Assembly (NCBI GenBank): GCA_032622095.1
Contig: CP136062.1
Coordinates: forward strand, 2,108,001 to 2,172,000
Length of the DNA: 64,000 nt
Direction of reading: 5' to 3'
DNA from: Siphonodentalium dalli
Lineage: Eukaryota; Mollusca; Scaphopoda; Gadilida; Siphonodentaliidae
Both the position numbers and the translations under genes were made by a program. Position 1 is the stretch's first letter. Each line of letters opens with the position of its first letter. This document shows positions 46,466 to 61,400 of this stretch, one piece after another. Below the pieces are notes generated by a model. That model did not search any database and was not told the DNA's origin. It saw only the letters and a program-made list of their open reading frames with translations.

Positions 46466-49400
46466 CTTCCATGTTTTACCATGGAAGTATATTGTTTTTG
46501 TGATTTTTATTTTTCTCTATTATTATTATTCTTTATTCTTCTTAGCAATTTTATAATGAGCATAGCTCAGTCAATACAAGAGTTAGAAAGCTAAAACTTT
46601 GTATGTATATATATGTATACAAACTCTAGTGCTTAGGCCTATTGAGAATCATGTCCTCACTTGATTTGCAGAGTTATCTCCCTTTATGTGAACAATTGGT
46701 GTTTTCAGAACTCCGAAAATATAAGGAGTACAGCACTGAAATTTGGTCGATACATACATCTTGATATCCACTGAATCATGAGCACATCACAAACTCTGTC
46801 CGTCTTTCCTCTCCAGAGTTATCTCCCATATATATGTCAACCTCGAAATGTTCTGATCGCCTGTTCTCACATAGCAAGAAAGATAGCTGGATTTAGTTTC
46901 TATGGTAGTGCTGGCCGTTGTCAATATACTTCACAAAAATAATTTGGACAGGGTCGGACTTACATTTTTTGGTTAGGGTGGGGGCGAAATTTTCGCAATT
47001 TTATTTTTGCGATGATTTCAACCATTTTTACTACCATGTATCTTTAGGACGTACTAATGATCCTCCTGAAAGAATTTTGTAAATCGGTTGAGAAATGTCC
47101 AAGTTACAGACCATCGAATATTATATTCATACATTGGCTGAGGAGAAAGTGGTTGTGAGCACAACTCCTCCTAAACGACGCAAATGAGCAGGATTTGGTT
47201 TATGTGAGCGTGTTACTCATAGAGAGAAGACGAACTGGTGCAATTTTTACCAAGATCCAAAAATATTTGTCCCTATTAGGGAGGGGGCAAAAATTGTAAT
47301 TTTTTTGTCGTCTTCGATTCGAACCAAAATTGTTGTGAAGTATCTATAGGACGTTCTGGGAGTACTCCAGACAGAATTTTGTAAATCGGTTGAAAAATGT
47401 AGAAATTGTGGCCCATTAATTCTTATAAAGTTTACACAAGATACACTATGGATTTAAATTCCTACAACCAATCGTCACTTTTTTGGTGTCATTCGATGGA
47501 GAATTTCTAGTACTTCTAAATAATTACCTACTTACCGTATTATATTGATGGAAGCCAGAGATAATCGAAATGTATACACTGAACAGCATATATATAGGCC
47601 TACATAGTAGAATATTGCCACAATATCTTACTAAAACCCTACTATATAATAAAGGGGCATCAATTGCGAACACAATGCCGCAAAAATTAGCTCGATATCT
47701 CGAAAATTGGCCGAGATATGGTGACTTTTCTACCCGCGTCACCTAATTCCGAGGTATGGGTGGGGGTCACACCAGAAGGTTCCAACTGAACACAGAAATG
47801 TCAAGAAACCGTACTATGGACATAACAATCAATTCCGCGCGATTTCCTAATTATACTTCCATGTTTTACATGGAAGTATATTGTTTTTGTGATTTTTATT
47901 TTTCTCTATTATTATTATTCTTTATTCTTCTTAGCAATTTTATAATGAGCATAGCTCAGTCAATACAAGAGTTAGAAAGCTAAAACTTTGTATGTATATA
48001 TATGTATACAAACTCTAGTGCTTAGGCCTATTGAGAATCATGTCCTCACTTGATTTGCAGAGTTATCTCCCTTTATGTGAACAATTGGTGTTTTCAGAAC
48101 TCCGAAAATATAAGGAGTACAGCACTGAAATTTGGTCGATACATACATCTTGATATCCACTGAATCATGAGCACATCACAAACTCTGTCCGTCTTTCCTC
48201 TCCAGAGTTATCTCCCATATATATGTCAACCTCGAAATGTTCTGATCGCCTGTTCTCACATAGCAAGAAAGATAGCTGGATTTAGTTTCTATGGTAGTGC
48301 TGGCCGTTGTCAATATACTTCACAAAAATAATTTGGACAGGGTCGGACTTACATTTTTTGGTTAGGGTGGGGGCGAAATTTTCGCAATTTTATTTTTGCG
48401 ATGATTTCAACCATTTTTACTACCATGTATCTTTAGGACGTACTAATGATCCTCCTGAAAGAATTTTGTAAATCGGTTGAGAAATGTCCAAGTTACAGAC
48501 CATCGAATATTATATTCATACATTGGCTGAGGAGAAAGTGGTTGTGAGCACAACTCCTCCTAAACGACGCAAATGAGCAGGATTTGGTTTATGTGAGCGT
48601 GTTACTCATAGAGAGAAGACGAACTGGTGCAATTTTTACCAAGATCCAAAAATATTTGTCCCTATTAGGGAGGGGGCAAAAATTGTAATTTTTTTGTCGT
48701 CTTCGATTCGAACCAAAATTGTTGTGAAGTATCTATAGGACGTTCTGGGAGTACTCCAGACAGAATTTTGTAAATCGGTTGAAAAATGTAGAAATTGTGG
48801 CCCATTAATTCTTATAAAGTTTACACAAGATACACTATGGATTTAAATTCCTACAACCAATCGTCACTTTTTTGGTGTCATTCGATGGAGAATTTCTAGT
48901 ACTTCTAAATAATTACCTACTTACCGTATTATATTGATGGAAGCCAGAGATAATCGAAATGTATACACTGAACAGCATATATATAGGCCTACATAGTAGA
49001 ATATTGCCACAATATCTTACTAAAACCCTACTATATAATAAAGGGGCATCAATTGCGAACACAATGCCGCAAAAATTAGCTCGATATCTCGAAAATTGGC
49101 CGAGATATGGTGACTTTTCTACCCGCGTCACCTAATTCCGAGGTATGGGTGGGGGTCACACCAGAAGGTTCCAACTGAACACAGAAATGTCAAGAAACCG
49201 TACTATGGACATAACAATCAATTCCGCGCGATTTCCTAATTATACTTCCATGTTTTACATGGAAGTATATTGTTTTTGTGATTTTTATTTTTCTCTATTA
49301 TTATTATTCTTTATTCTTCTTAGCAATTTTATAATGAGCATAGCTCAGTCAATACAAGAGTTAGAAAGCTAAAACTTTGTATGTATATATATGTATACAA

Positions 49401-52400
49401 ACTCTAGTGCTTAGGCCTATTGAGAATCATGTCCTTACTTGATTTGCAGAGTTATCTCCCTTTATGTGAACAATTGGTGTTTTCAGAACTCCGAAAATAT
49501 AAGGAGTACAGCACTGAAATTTGGTCGATACATACATCTTGATATCCACTGAATCATGAGCACATCACAAACTCTGTCCGTCTTTCCTCTCCAGAGTTAT
49601 CTCCCATATATATGTCAACCTCGAAATGTTCTGATCGCCTGTTCTCACATAGCAAGAAAGATAGCTGGATTTAGTTTCTATGGTAGTGCTGGCCGTTGTC
49701 AATATACTTCACAAAAATAATTTGGACAGGGTCGGACTTACATTTTTTGGTTAGGGTGGGGGCGAAATTTTCGCAATTTTATTTTTGCGATGATTTCAAC
49801 CATTTTTACTACCATGTATCTTTAGGACGTACTAATGATCCTCCTGAAAGAATTTTGTAAATCGGTTGAGAAATGTCCAAGTTACAGACCATCGAATATT
49901 ATATTCATACATTGGCTGAGGAGAAAGTGGTTGTGAGCACAACTCCTCCTAAACGACGCAAATGAGCAGGATTTGGTTTATGTGAGCGTGTTACTCATAG
50001 AGAGAAGACGAACTGGTGCAATTTTTACCAAGATCCAAAAATATTTGTCCCTATTAGGGAGGGGGCAAAAATTGTAATTTTTTTGTCGTCTTCGATTCGA
50101 ACCAAAATTGTTGTGAAGTATCTATAGGACGTTCTGGGAGTACTCCAGACAGAATTTTGTAAATCGGTTGAAAAATGTAGAAATTGTGGCCCATTAATTC
50201 TTATAAAGTTTACACAAGATACACTATGGATTTAAATTCCTACAACCAATCGTCACTTTTTTGGTGTCATTCGATGGAGAATTTCTAGTACTTCTAAATA
50301 ATTACCTACTTACCGTATTATATTGATGGAAGCCAGAGATAATCGAAATGTATACACTGAACAGCATATATATAGGCCTACATAGTAGAATATTGCCACA
50401 ATATCTTACTAAAACCCTACTATATAATAAAGGGGCATCAATTGCGAACACAATGCCGCAAAAATTAGCTCGATATCTCGAAAATTGGCCGAGATATGGT
50501 GACTTTTCTACCCGCGTCACCTAATTCCGAGGTATGGGTGGGGGTCACACCAGAAGGTTCCAACTGAACACAGAAATGTCAAGAAACCGTACTATGGACA
50601 TAACAATCAATTCCGCGCGATTTCCTAATTATACTTCCATGTTTTACATGGAAGTATATTGTTTTTGTGATTTTTATTTTTCTCTATTATTATTATTCTT
50701 TATTCTTCTTAGCAATTTTATAATGAGCATAGCTCAGTCAATACAAGAGTTAGAAAGCTAAAACTTTGTATGTATATATATGTATACAAACTCTAGTGCT
50801 TAGGCCTATTGAGAATCATGTCCTCACTTGATTTGCAGAGTTATCTCCCTTTATGTGAACAATTGGTGTTTTCAGAACTCCGAAAATATAAGGAGTACAG
50901 CACTGAAATTTGGTCGATACATACATCTTGATATCCACTGAATCATGAGCACATCACAAACTCTGTCCGTCTTTCCTCTCCAGAGTTATCTCCCATATAT
51001 ATGTCAACCTCGAAATGTTCTGATCGCCTGTTCTCACATAGCAAGAAAGATAGCTGGATTTAGTTTCTATGGTAGTGCTGGCCGTTGTCAATATACTTCA
51101 CAAAAATAATTTGGACAGGGTCGGACTTACATTTTTTGGTTAGGGTGGGGGCGAAATTTTCGCAATTTTATTTTTGCGATGATTTCAACCATTTTTACTA
51201 CCATGTATCTTTAGGACGTACTAATGATCCTCCTGAAAGAATTTTGTAAATCGGTTGAGAAATGTCCAAGTTACAGACCATCGAATATTATATTCATACA
51301 TTGGCTGAGGAGAAAGTGGTTGTGAGCACAACTCCTCCTAAACGACGCAAATGAGCAGGATTTGGTTTATGTGAGCGTGTTACTCATAGAGAGAAGACGA
51401 ACTGGTGCAATTTTTACCAAGATCCAAAAATATTTGTCCCTATTAGGGAGGGGGCAAAAATTGTAATTTTTTTGTCGTCTTCGATTCGAACCAAAATTGT
51501 TGTGAAGTATCTATAGGACGTTCTGGGAGTACTCCAGACAGAATTTTGTAAATCGGTTGAAAAATGTAGAAATTGTGGCCCATTAATTCTTATAAAGTTT
51601 ACACAAGATACACTATGGATTTAAATTCCTACAACCAATCGTCACTTTTTTGGTGTCATTCGATGGAGAATTTCTAGTACTTCTAAATAATTACCTACTT
51701 ACCGTATTATATTGATGGAAGCCAGAGATAATCGAAATGTATACACTGAACAGCATATATATAGGCCTACATAGTAGAATATTGCCACAATATCTTACTA
51801 AAACCCTACTATATAATAAAGGGGCATCAATTGCGAACACAATGCCGCAAAAATTAGCTCGATATCTCGAAAATTGGCCGAGATATGGTGACTTTTCTAC
51901 CCGCGTCACCTAATTCCGAGGTATGGGTGGGGGTCACACCAGAAGGTTCCAACTGAACACAGAAATGTCAAGAAACCGTACTATGGACATAACAATCAAT
52001 TCCGCGCGATTTCCTAATTATACTTCCATGTTTTACATGGAAGTATATTGTTTTTGTGATTTTTATTTTTCTCTATTATTATTATTCTTTATTCTTCTTA
52101 GCAATTTTATAATGAGCATAGCTCAGTCAATACAAGAGTTAGAAAGCTAAAACTTTGTATGTATATATATGTATACAAACTCTAGTGCTTAGGCCTATTG
52201 AGAATCATGTCCTCACTTGATTTGCAGAGTTATCTCCCTTTATGTGAACAATTGGTGTTTTCAGAACTCCGAAAATATAAGGAGTACAGCACTGAAATTT
52301 GGTCGATACATACATCTTGATATCCACTGAATCATGAGCACATCACAAACTCTGTCCGTCTTTCCTCTCCAGAGTTATCTCCCATATATATGTCAACCTC

Positions 52401-55400
52401 GAAATGTTCTGATCGCCTGTTCTCACATAGCAAGAAAGATAGCTGGATTTAGTTTCTATGGTAGTGCTGGCCGTTGTCAATATACTTCACAAAAATAATT
52501 TGGACAGGGTCGGACTTACATTTTTTGGTTAGGGTGGGGGCGAAATTTTCGCAATTTTATTTTTGCGATGATTTCAACCATTTTACTACCATGTATCTTT
52601 AGGACGTACTAATGATCCTCCTGAAAGAATTTTGTAAATCGGTTGAGAAATGTCCAAGTTACAGACCATCGAATATTATATTCATACATTGGCTGAGGAG
52701 AAAGTGGTTGTGAGCACAACTCCTCCTAAACGACGCAAATGAGCAGGATTTGGTTTATGTGAGCGTGTTACTCATAGAGAGAAGACGAACTGGTGCAATT
52801 TTTACCAAGATCCAAAAATATTTGTCCCTATTAGGGAGGGGGCAAAAATTGTAATTTTTTTGTCGTCTTCGATTCGAACCAAAATTGTTGTGAAGTATCT
52901 ATAGGACGTTCTGGGAGTACTCCAGACAGAATTTTGTAAATCGGTTGAAAAATGTAGAAATTGTGGCCCATTAATTCTTATAAAGTTTACACAAGATACA
53001 CTATGGATTTAAATTCCTACAACCAATCGTCACTTTTTTGGTGTCATTCGATGGAGAATTTCTAGTACTTCTAAATAATTACCTACTTACCGTATTATAT
53101 TGATGGAAGCCAGAGATAATCGAAATGTATACACTGAACAGCATATATATAGGCCTACATAGTAGAATATTGCCACAATATCTTACTAAAACCCTACTAT
53201 ATAATAAAGGGGCATCAATTGCGAACACAATGCCGCAAAAATTAGCTCGATATCTCGAAAATTGGCCGAGATATGGTGACTTTTCTACCCGCGTCACCTA
53301 ATTCCGAGGTATGGGTGGGGGTCACACCAGAAGGTTCCAACTGAACACAGAAATGTCAAGAAACCGTACTATGGACATAACAATCAATTCCGCGCGATTT
53401 CCTAATTATACTTCCATGTTTTACATGGAAGTATATTGTTTTTGTGATTTTTATTTTTCTCTATTATTATTATTCTTTAATCTTCTTAGCAATTTTATAA
53501 TGAGCATAGCTCAGTCAATACAAGAGTTAGAAAGCTAAAACTTTGTATGTATATATATGTATACAAACTCTAGTGCTTAGGCCTATTGAGAATCATGTCC
53601 TCACTTGATTTGCAGAGTTATCTCCCTTTATGTGAACAATTGGTGTTTTCAGAACTCCGAAAATATAAGGAGTACAGCACTGAAATTTGGTCGATACATA
53701 CATCTTGATATCCACTGAATCATGAGCACATCACAAACTCTGTCCGTCTTTCCTCTCCAGAGTTATCTCCCATATATATGTCAACCTCGAAATGTTCTGA
53801 TCGCCTGTTCTCACATAGCAAGAAAGATAGCTGGATTTAGTTTCTATGGTAGTGCTGGCCGTTGTCAATATACTTCACAAAAATAATTTGGACAGGGTCG
53901 GACTTACATTTTTTGGTTAGGGTGGGGGCGAAATTTTCGCAATTTTATTTTTGCGATGATTTCAACCATTTTACTACCATGTATCTTTAGGACGTACTAA
54001 TGATCCTCCTGAAAGAATTTTGTAAATCGGTTGAGAAATGTCCAAGTTACAGACCATCGAATATTATATTCATACATTGGCTGAGGAGAAAGTGGTTGTG
54101 AGCACAACTCCTCCTAAACGACGCAAATGAGCAGGATTTGGTTTATGTGAGCGTGTTACTCATAGAGAGAAGACGAACTGGTGCAATTTTTACCAAGATC
54201 CAAAAATATTTGTCCCTATTAGGGAGGGGGCAAAAATTGTAATTTTTTTGTCGTCTTCGATTCGAACCAAAATTGTTGTGAAGTATCTATAGGACGTTCT
54301 GGGAGTACTCCAGACAGAATTTTGTAAATCGGTTGAAAAATGTAGAAATTGTGGCCCATTAATTCTTATAAAGTTTACACAAGATACACTATGGATTTAA
54401 ATTCCTACAACCAATCGTCACTTTTTTGGTGTCATTCGATGGAGAATTTCTAGTACTTCTAAATAATTACCTACTTACCGTATTATATTGATGGAAGCCA
54501 GAGATAATCGAAATGTATACACTGAACAGCATATATATAGGCCTACATAGTAGAATATTGCCACAATATCTTACTAAAACCCTACTATATAATAAAGGGG
54601 CGTCAATTGCGAACACAATGCCGCAAAAATTAGCTCGATATCTCGAAAATTGGCCGAGATATGGTGACTTTTCTACCCGCGTCACCTAATTCCGAGGTAT
54701 GGGTGGGGGTCACACCAGAAGGTTCCAACTGAACACAGAAATGTCAAGAAACCGTACTATGGACATAACAATCAATTCCGCGCGATTTCCTAATTATACT
54801 TCCATGTTTTACATGGAAGTATATTGTTTTTGTGATTTTTATTTTTCTCTATTATTATTATTCTTTATTCTTCTTAGCAATTTTATAATGAGCATAGCTC
54901 AGTCAATACAAGAGTTAGAAAGCTAAAACTTTGTATGTATATATATGTATACAAACTCTAGTGCTTAGGCCTATTGAGAATTATGTCCTCACTTGATTTG
55001 CAGAGTTATCTCCCTTTATGTGAACAATTGGTGTTTTCAGAACTCCGAAAATATAAGGAGTACAGCACTGAAATTTGGTCGATACATACATCTTCATATC
55101 CACTGAATCATGAGCACATCACAAACTCTGTCCGTCTTTCCTCTCCAGAGTTATCTCCCATATATATGTCAACCTCGAAATGTTCTGATCGCCTGTTCTC
55201 ACATAGCAAGAAAGATAGCTGGATTTAGTTTCTATGGTAGTGCTGGCCGTTGTCAATATACTTCACAAAAATAATTTGGACAGGGTCGGACTTACATTTT
55301 TTGGTTAGGGTGGGGGCGAAATTTTCGCAATTTTATTTTTGCGATGATTTCAACCATTTTTACTACCATGTATCTTTAGGACGTACTAATGATCCTCCTG

Positions 55401-58400
55401 AAAGAATTTTGTAAATCGGTTGAGAAATGTCCAAGTTACAGACCATCGAATATTATATTCATACATTGGCTGAGGAGAAAGTGGTTGTGAGCACAACTCC
55501 TCCTAAACGACGCAAATGAGCAGGATTTGGTTTATGTGAGCGTGTTACTCATAGAGAGAAGACGAACTGGTGCAATTTTTACCAAGATCCAAAAATATTT
55601 GTCCCTATTAGGGAGGGGGCAAAAATTGTAATTTTTTTGTCGTCTTCGATTCGAACCAAAATTGTTGTGAAGTATCTATAGGACGTTCTGGGAGTACTCC
55701 AGACAGAATTTTGTAAATCGGTTGAAAAATGTAGAAATTGTGGCCCATTAATTCTTATAAAGTTTACACAAGATACACTATGGATTTAAATTCCTACAAC
55801 CAATCGTCACTTTTTTGGTGTCATTCGATGGAGAATTTCTAGTACTTCTAAATAATTACCTACTTACCGTATTATATTGATGGAAGCCAGAGATAATCGA
55901 AATGTATACACTGAACAGCATATATATAGGCCTACATAGTAGAATATTGCCACAATATCTTACTAAAACCCTACTATATAATAAAGGGGCATCAATTGCG
56001 AACACAATGCCGCAAAAATTAGCTCGATATCTCGAAAATTGGCCGAGATATGGTGACTTTTCTACCCGCGTCACCTAATTCCGAGGTATGGGTGGGGGTC
56101 ACACCAGAAGGTTCCAACTGAACACAGAAATGTCAAGAAACCGTACTATGGACATAACAATCAATTCCGCGCGATTTCCTAATTATACTTCCATGTTTTA
56201 CATGGAAGTATATTGTTTTTGTGATTTTTATTTTTCTCTATTATTATTATTCTTTATTCTTCTTAGCAATTTTATAATGAGCATAGCTCAGTCAATACAA
56301 GAGTTAGAAAGCTAAAACTTTGTATGTATATATATGTATACAAACTCTAGTGCTTAGGCCTATTGAGAATCATGTCCTCACTTGATTTGCAGAGTTATCT
56401 CCCTTTATGTGAACAATTGGTGTTTTCAGAACTCCGAAAATATAAGGAGTACAGCACTGAAATTTGGTCGATACATACATCTTGATATCCACTGAATCAT
56501 GAGCACATCACAAACTCTGTCCGTCTTTCCTCTCCAGAGTTATCTCCCATATATATGTCAACCTCGAAATGTTCTGATCGCCTGTTCTCACATAGCAAGA
56601 AAGATAGCTGGATTTAGTTTCTATCGTAGTGCTGGCCGTTGTCAATATACTTCACAAAAATAATTTGGACAGGGTCGGACTTACATTTTTTGGTTAGGGT
56701 GGGGGCGAAATTTTCGCAATTTTATTTTTGCGATGATTTCAACCATTTTTACTACCATGTATCTTTATGACGTACTAATGATCCTCCTGAAAGAATTTTG
56801 TAAATCGGTTGAGAAATGTCCAAGTTACAGACCATCGAATATTATATTCATACATTGGCTGAGGAGAAAGTGGTTGTGAGCACAACTCCTCCTAAACGAC
56901 GCAAATGAGCAGGATTTGGTTTATGTGAGCGTGTTACTCATAGAGAGAAGACGAACTGGTGCAATTTTTACCAAGATCCAAAAATATTTGTCCCTATTAG
57001 GGAGGGGGCAAAAATTGTAATTTTTTTGTCGTCTTCGATTCGAACCAAAATTGTTGTGAAGTATCTATAGGACGTTCTGGGAGTACTCCAGACAGAATTT
57101 TGTAAATCGGTTGAAAAATGTAGAAATTGTGGCCCATTAATTCTTATAAAGTTTACACAAGATACACTATGGATTTAAATTCCTACAACCAATCGTCACT
57201 TTTTTGGTGTCATTCGATGGAGAATTTCTAGTACTTCTAAATAATTACCTACTTACCGTATTATATTGATGGAAGCCAGAGATAATCGAAATGTATACAC
57301 TGAACAGCATATATATAGGCCTACATAGTAGAATATTGCCACAATATCTTACTAAAACCCTACTATATAATAAAGGGGCATCAATTGCGAACACAATGCC
57401 GCAAAAATTAGCTCGATATCTCGAAAATTGGCCGAGATATGGTGACTTTTCTACCCGCGTCACCTAATTCCGAGGTATGGGTGGGGGTCACACCAGAAGG
57501 TTCCAACTGAACACAGAAATGTCAAGAAACCGTACTATGGACATAACAATCAATTCCGCGCGATTTCCTAATTATACTTCCATGTTTTACATGGAAGTAT
57601 ATTGTTTTTGTGATTTTTATTTTTCTCTATTATTATTATTCTTTATTCTTCTTAGCAATTTTATAATGAGCATAGCTCAGTCAATACAAGAGTTAGAAAG
57701 CTAAAACTTTGTATGTATATATATGTATACAAACTCTAGTGCTTAGGCCTATTGAGAATCATGTCCTCACTTGATTTGCAGAGTTATCTCCCTTTATGTG
57801 AACAATTGGTGTTTTCAGAACTCCGAAAATATAAGGAGTACAGCACTGAAATTTGGTCGATACATACATCTTGATATCCACTGAATCATGAGCACATCAC
57901 AAACTCTGTCCGTCTTTCCTCTCCAGAGTTATCTCCCATATATATGTCAACCTCGAAATGTTCTGATCGCCTGTTCTCACATAGCAAGAAAGATAGCTGG
58001 ATTTAGTTTCTATCGTAGTGCTGGCCGTTGTCAATATACTTCACAAAAATAATTTGGACAGGGTCGGACTTACATTTTTTGGTTAGGGTGGGGGCGAAAT
58101 TTTCGCAATTTTATTTTTGCGATGATTTCAACCATTTTTACTACCATGTATCTTTAGGACGTACTAATGATCCTCCTGAAAGAATTTTGTAAATCGGTTG
58201 AGAAATGTCCAAGTTACAGACCATCGAATATTATATTCATACATTGGCTGAGGAGAAAGTGGTTGTGAGCACAACTCCTCCTAAACGACGCAAATGAGCA
58301 GGATTTGGTTTATGTGAGCGTGTTACTCATAGAGAGAAGACGAACTGGTGCAATTTTTACCAAGATCCAAAAATATTTGTCCCTATTAGGGAGGGGGCAA

Positions 58401-61400
58401 AAATTGTAATTTTTTTGTCGTCTTCGATTCGAACCAAAATTGTTGTGAAGTATCTATAGGACGTTCTGGGAGTACTCCAGACAGAATTTTGTAAATCGGT
58501 TGAAAAATGTAGAAATTGTGGCCCATTAATTCTTATAAAGTTTACACAAGATACACTATGGATTTAAATTCCTACAACCAATCGTCACTTTTTTGGTGTC
58601 ATTCGATGGAGAATTTCTAGTACTTCTAAATAATTACCTACTTACCGTATTATATTGATGGAAGCCAGAGATAATCGAAATGTATACACTGAACAGCATA
58701 TATATAGGCCTACATAGTAGAATATTGCCACAATATCTTACTAAAACCCTACTATATAATAAAGGGGCATCAATTGCGAACACAATGCCGCAAAAATTAG
58801 CTCGATATCTCGAAAATTGGCCGAGATATGGTGACTTTTCTACCCGCGTCACCTAATTCCGAGGTATGGGTGGGGGTCACACCAGAAGGTTCCAACTGAA
58901 CACAGAAATGTCAAGAAACCGTACTATGGACATAACAATCAATTCCGCGCGATTTCCTAATTATACTTCCATGTTTTACATGGAAGTATATTGTTTTTGT
59001 GATTTTTATTTTTCTCTATTATTATTATTCTTTATTCTTCTTAGCAATTTTATAATGAGCATAGCTCAGTCAATACAAGAGTTAGAAAGCTAAAACTTTG
59101 TATGTATATATATGTATACAAACTCTAGTGCTTAGGCCTATTGAGAATCATGTCCTCACTTGATTTGCAGAGTTATCTCCCTTTATGTGAACAATTGGTG
59201 TTTTCAGAACTCCGAAAATATAAGGAGTACAGCACTGAAATTTGGTCGATACATACATCTTGATATCCACTGAATCATGAGCACATCACAAACTCTGTCC
59301 GTCTTTCCTCTCCAGAGTTATCTCCCATATATATGTCAACCTCGAAATGTTCTGATCGCCTGTTCTCACATAGCAAGAAAGATAGCTGGATTTAGTTTCT
59401 ATGGTAGTGCTGGCCGTTGTCAATATACTTCACAAAAATAATTTGGACAGGGTCGGACTTACATTTTTTGGTTAGGGTGGGGGCGAAATTTTCGCAATTT
59501 TATTTTTGCGATGATTTCAACCATTTTTACTACCATGTATCTTTAGGACGTACTAATGATCCTCCTGAAAGAATTTTGTAAATCGGTTGAGAAATGTCCA
59601 AGTTACAGACCATCGAATATTATATTCATACATTGGCTGAGGAGAAAGTGGTTGTGAGCACAACTCCTCCTAAACGACGCAAATGAGCAGGATTTGGTTT
59701 ATGTGAGCGTGTTACTCATAGAGAGAAGACGAACTGGTGCAATTTTTACCAAGATCCAAAAATATTTGTCCCTATTAGGGAGGGGGCAAAAATTGTAATT
59801 TTTTTGTCGTCTTCGATTCGAACCAAAATTGTTGTGAAGTATCTATAGGACGTTCTGGGAGTACTCCAGACAGAATTTTGTAAATCGGTTGAAAAATGTA
59901 GAAATTGTGGCCCATTAATTCTTATAAAGTTTACACAAGATACACTATGGATTTAAATTCCTACAACCAATCGTCACTTTTTTGGTGTCATTCGATGGAG
60001 AATTTCTAGTACTTCTAAATAATTACCTACTTACCGTATTATATTGATGGAAGCCAGAGATAATCGAAATGTATACACTGAACAGCATATATATAGGCCT
60101 ACATAGTAGAATATTGCCACAATATCTTACTAAAACCCTACTATATAATAAAGGGGCATCAATTGCGAACACAATGCCGCAAAAATTAGCTCGATATCTC
60201 GAAAATTGGCCGAGATATGGTGACTTTTCTACCCGCGTCACCTAATTCCGAGGTATGGGTGGGGGTCACACCAGAAGGTTCCAACTGAACACAGAAATGT
60301 CAAGAAACCGTACTATGGACATAACAATCAATTCCGCGCGATTTCCTAATTATACTTCCATGTTTTACATGGAAGTATATTGTTTTTGTGATTTTTATTT
60401 TTCTCTATTATTATTATTCTTTATTCTTCTTAGCAATTTTATAATGAGCATAGCTCAGTCAATACAAGAGTTAGAAAGCTAAAACTTTGTATGTATATAT
60501 ATGTATACAAACTCTAGTGCTTAGGCCTATTGAGAATCATGTCCTCACTTGATTTGCAGAGTTATCTCCCTTTATGTGAACAATTGGTGTTTTCAGAACT
60601 CCGAAAATATAAGGAGTACAGCACTGAAATTTGGTCGATACATACATCTTGATATCCACTGAATCATGAGCACATCACAAACTCTGTCCGTCTTTCCTCT
60701 CCAGAGTTATCTCCCATATATATGTCAACCTCGAAATGTTCTGATCGCCTGTTCTCACATAGCAAGAAAGATAGCTGGATTTAGTTTCTATGGTAGTGCT
60801 GGCCGTTGTCAATATACTTCACAAAAATAATTTGGACAGGGTCGGACTTACATTTTTTGGTTAGGGTGGGGGCGAAATTTTCGCAATTTTATTTTTGCGA
60901 TGATTTCAACCATTTTTACTACCATGTATCTTTAGGACGTACTAATGATCCTCCTGAAAGAATTTTGTAAATCGGTTGAGAAATGTCCAAGTTACAGACC
61001 ATCGAATATTATATTCATACATTGGCTGAGGAGAAAGTGGTTGTGAGCACAACTCCTCCTAAACGACGCAAATGAGCAGGATTTGGTTTATGTGAGCGTG
61101 TTACTCATAGAGAGAAGACGAACTGGTGCAATTTTTACCAAGATCCAAAAATATTTGTCCCTATTAGGGAGGGGGCAAAAATTGTAATTTTTTTGTCGTC
61201 TTCGATTCGAACCAAAATTGTTGTGAAGTATCTATAGGACGTTCTGGGAGTACTCCAGACAGAATTTTGTAAATCGGTTGAAAAATGTAGAAATTGTGGC
61301 CCATTAATTCTTATAAAGTTTACACAAGATACACTATGGATTTAAATTCCTACAACCAATCGTCACTTTTTTGGTGTCATTCGATGGAGAATTTCTAGTA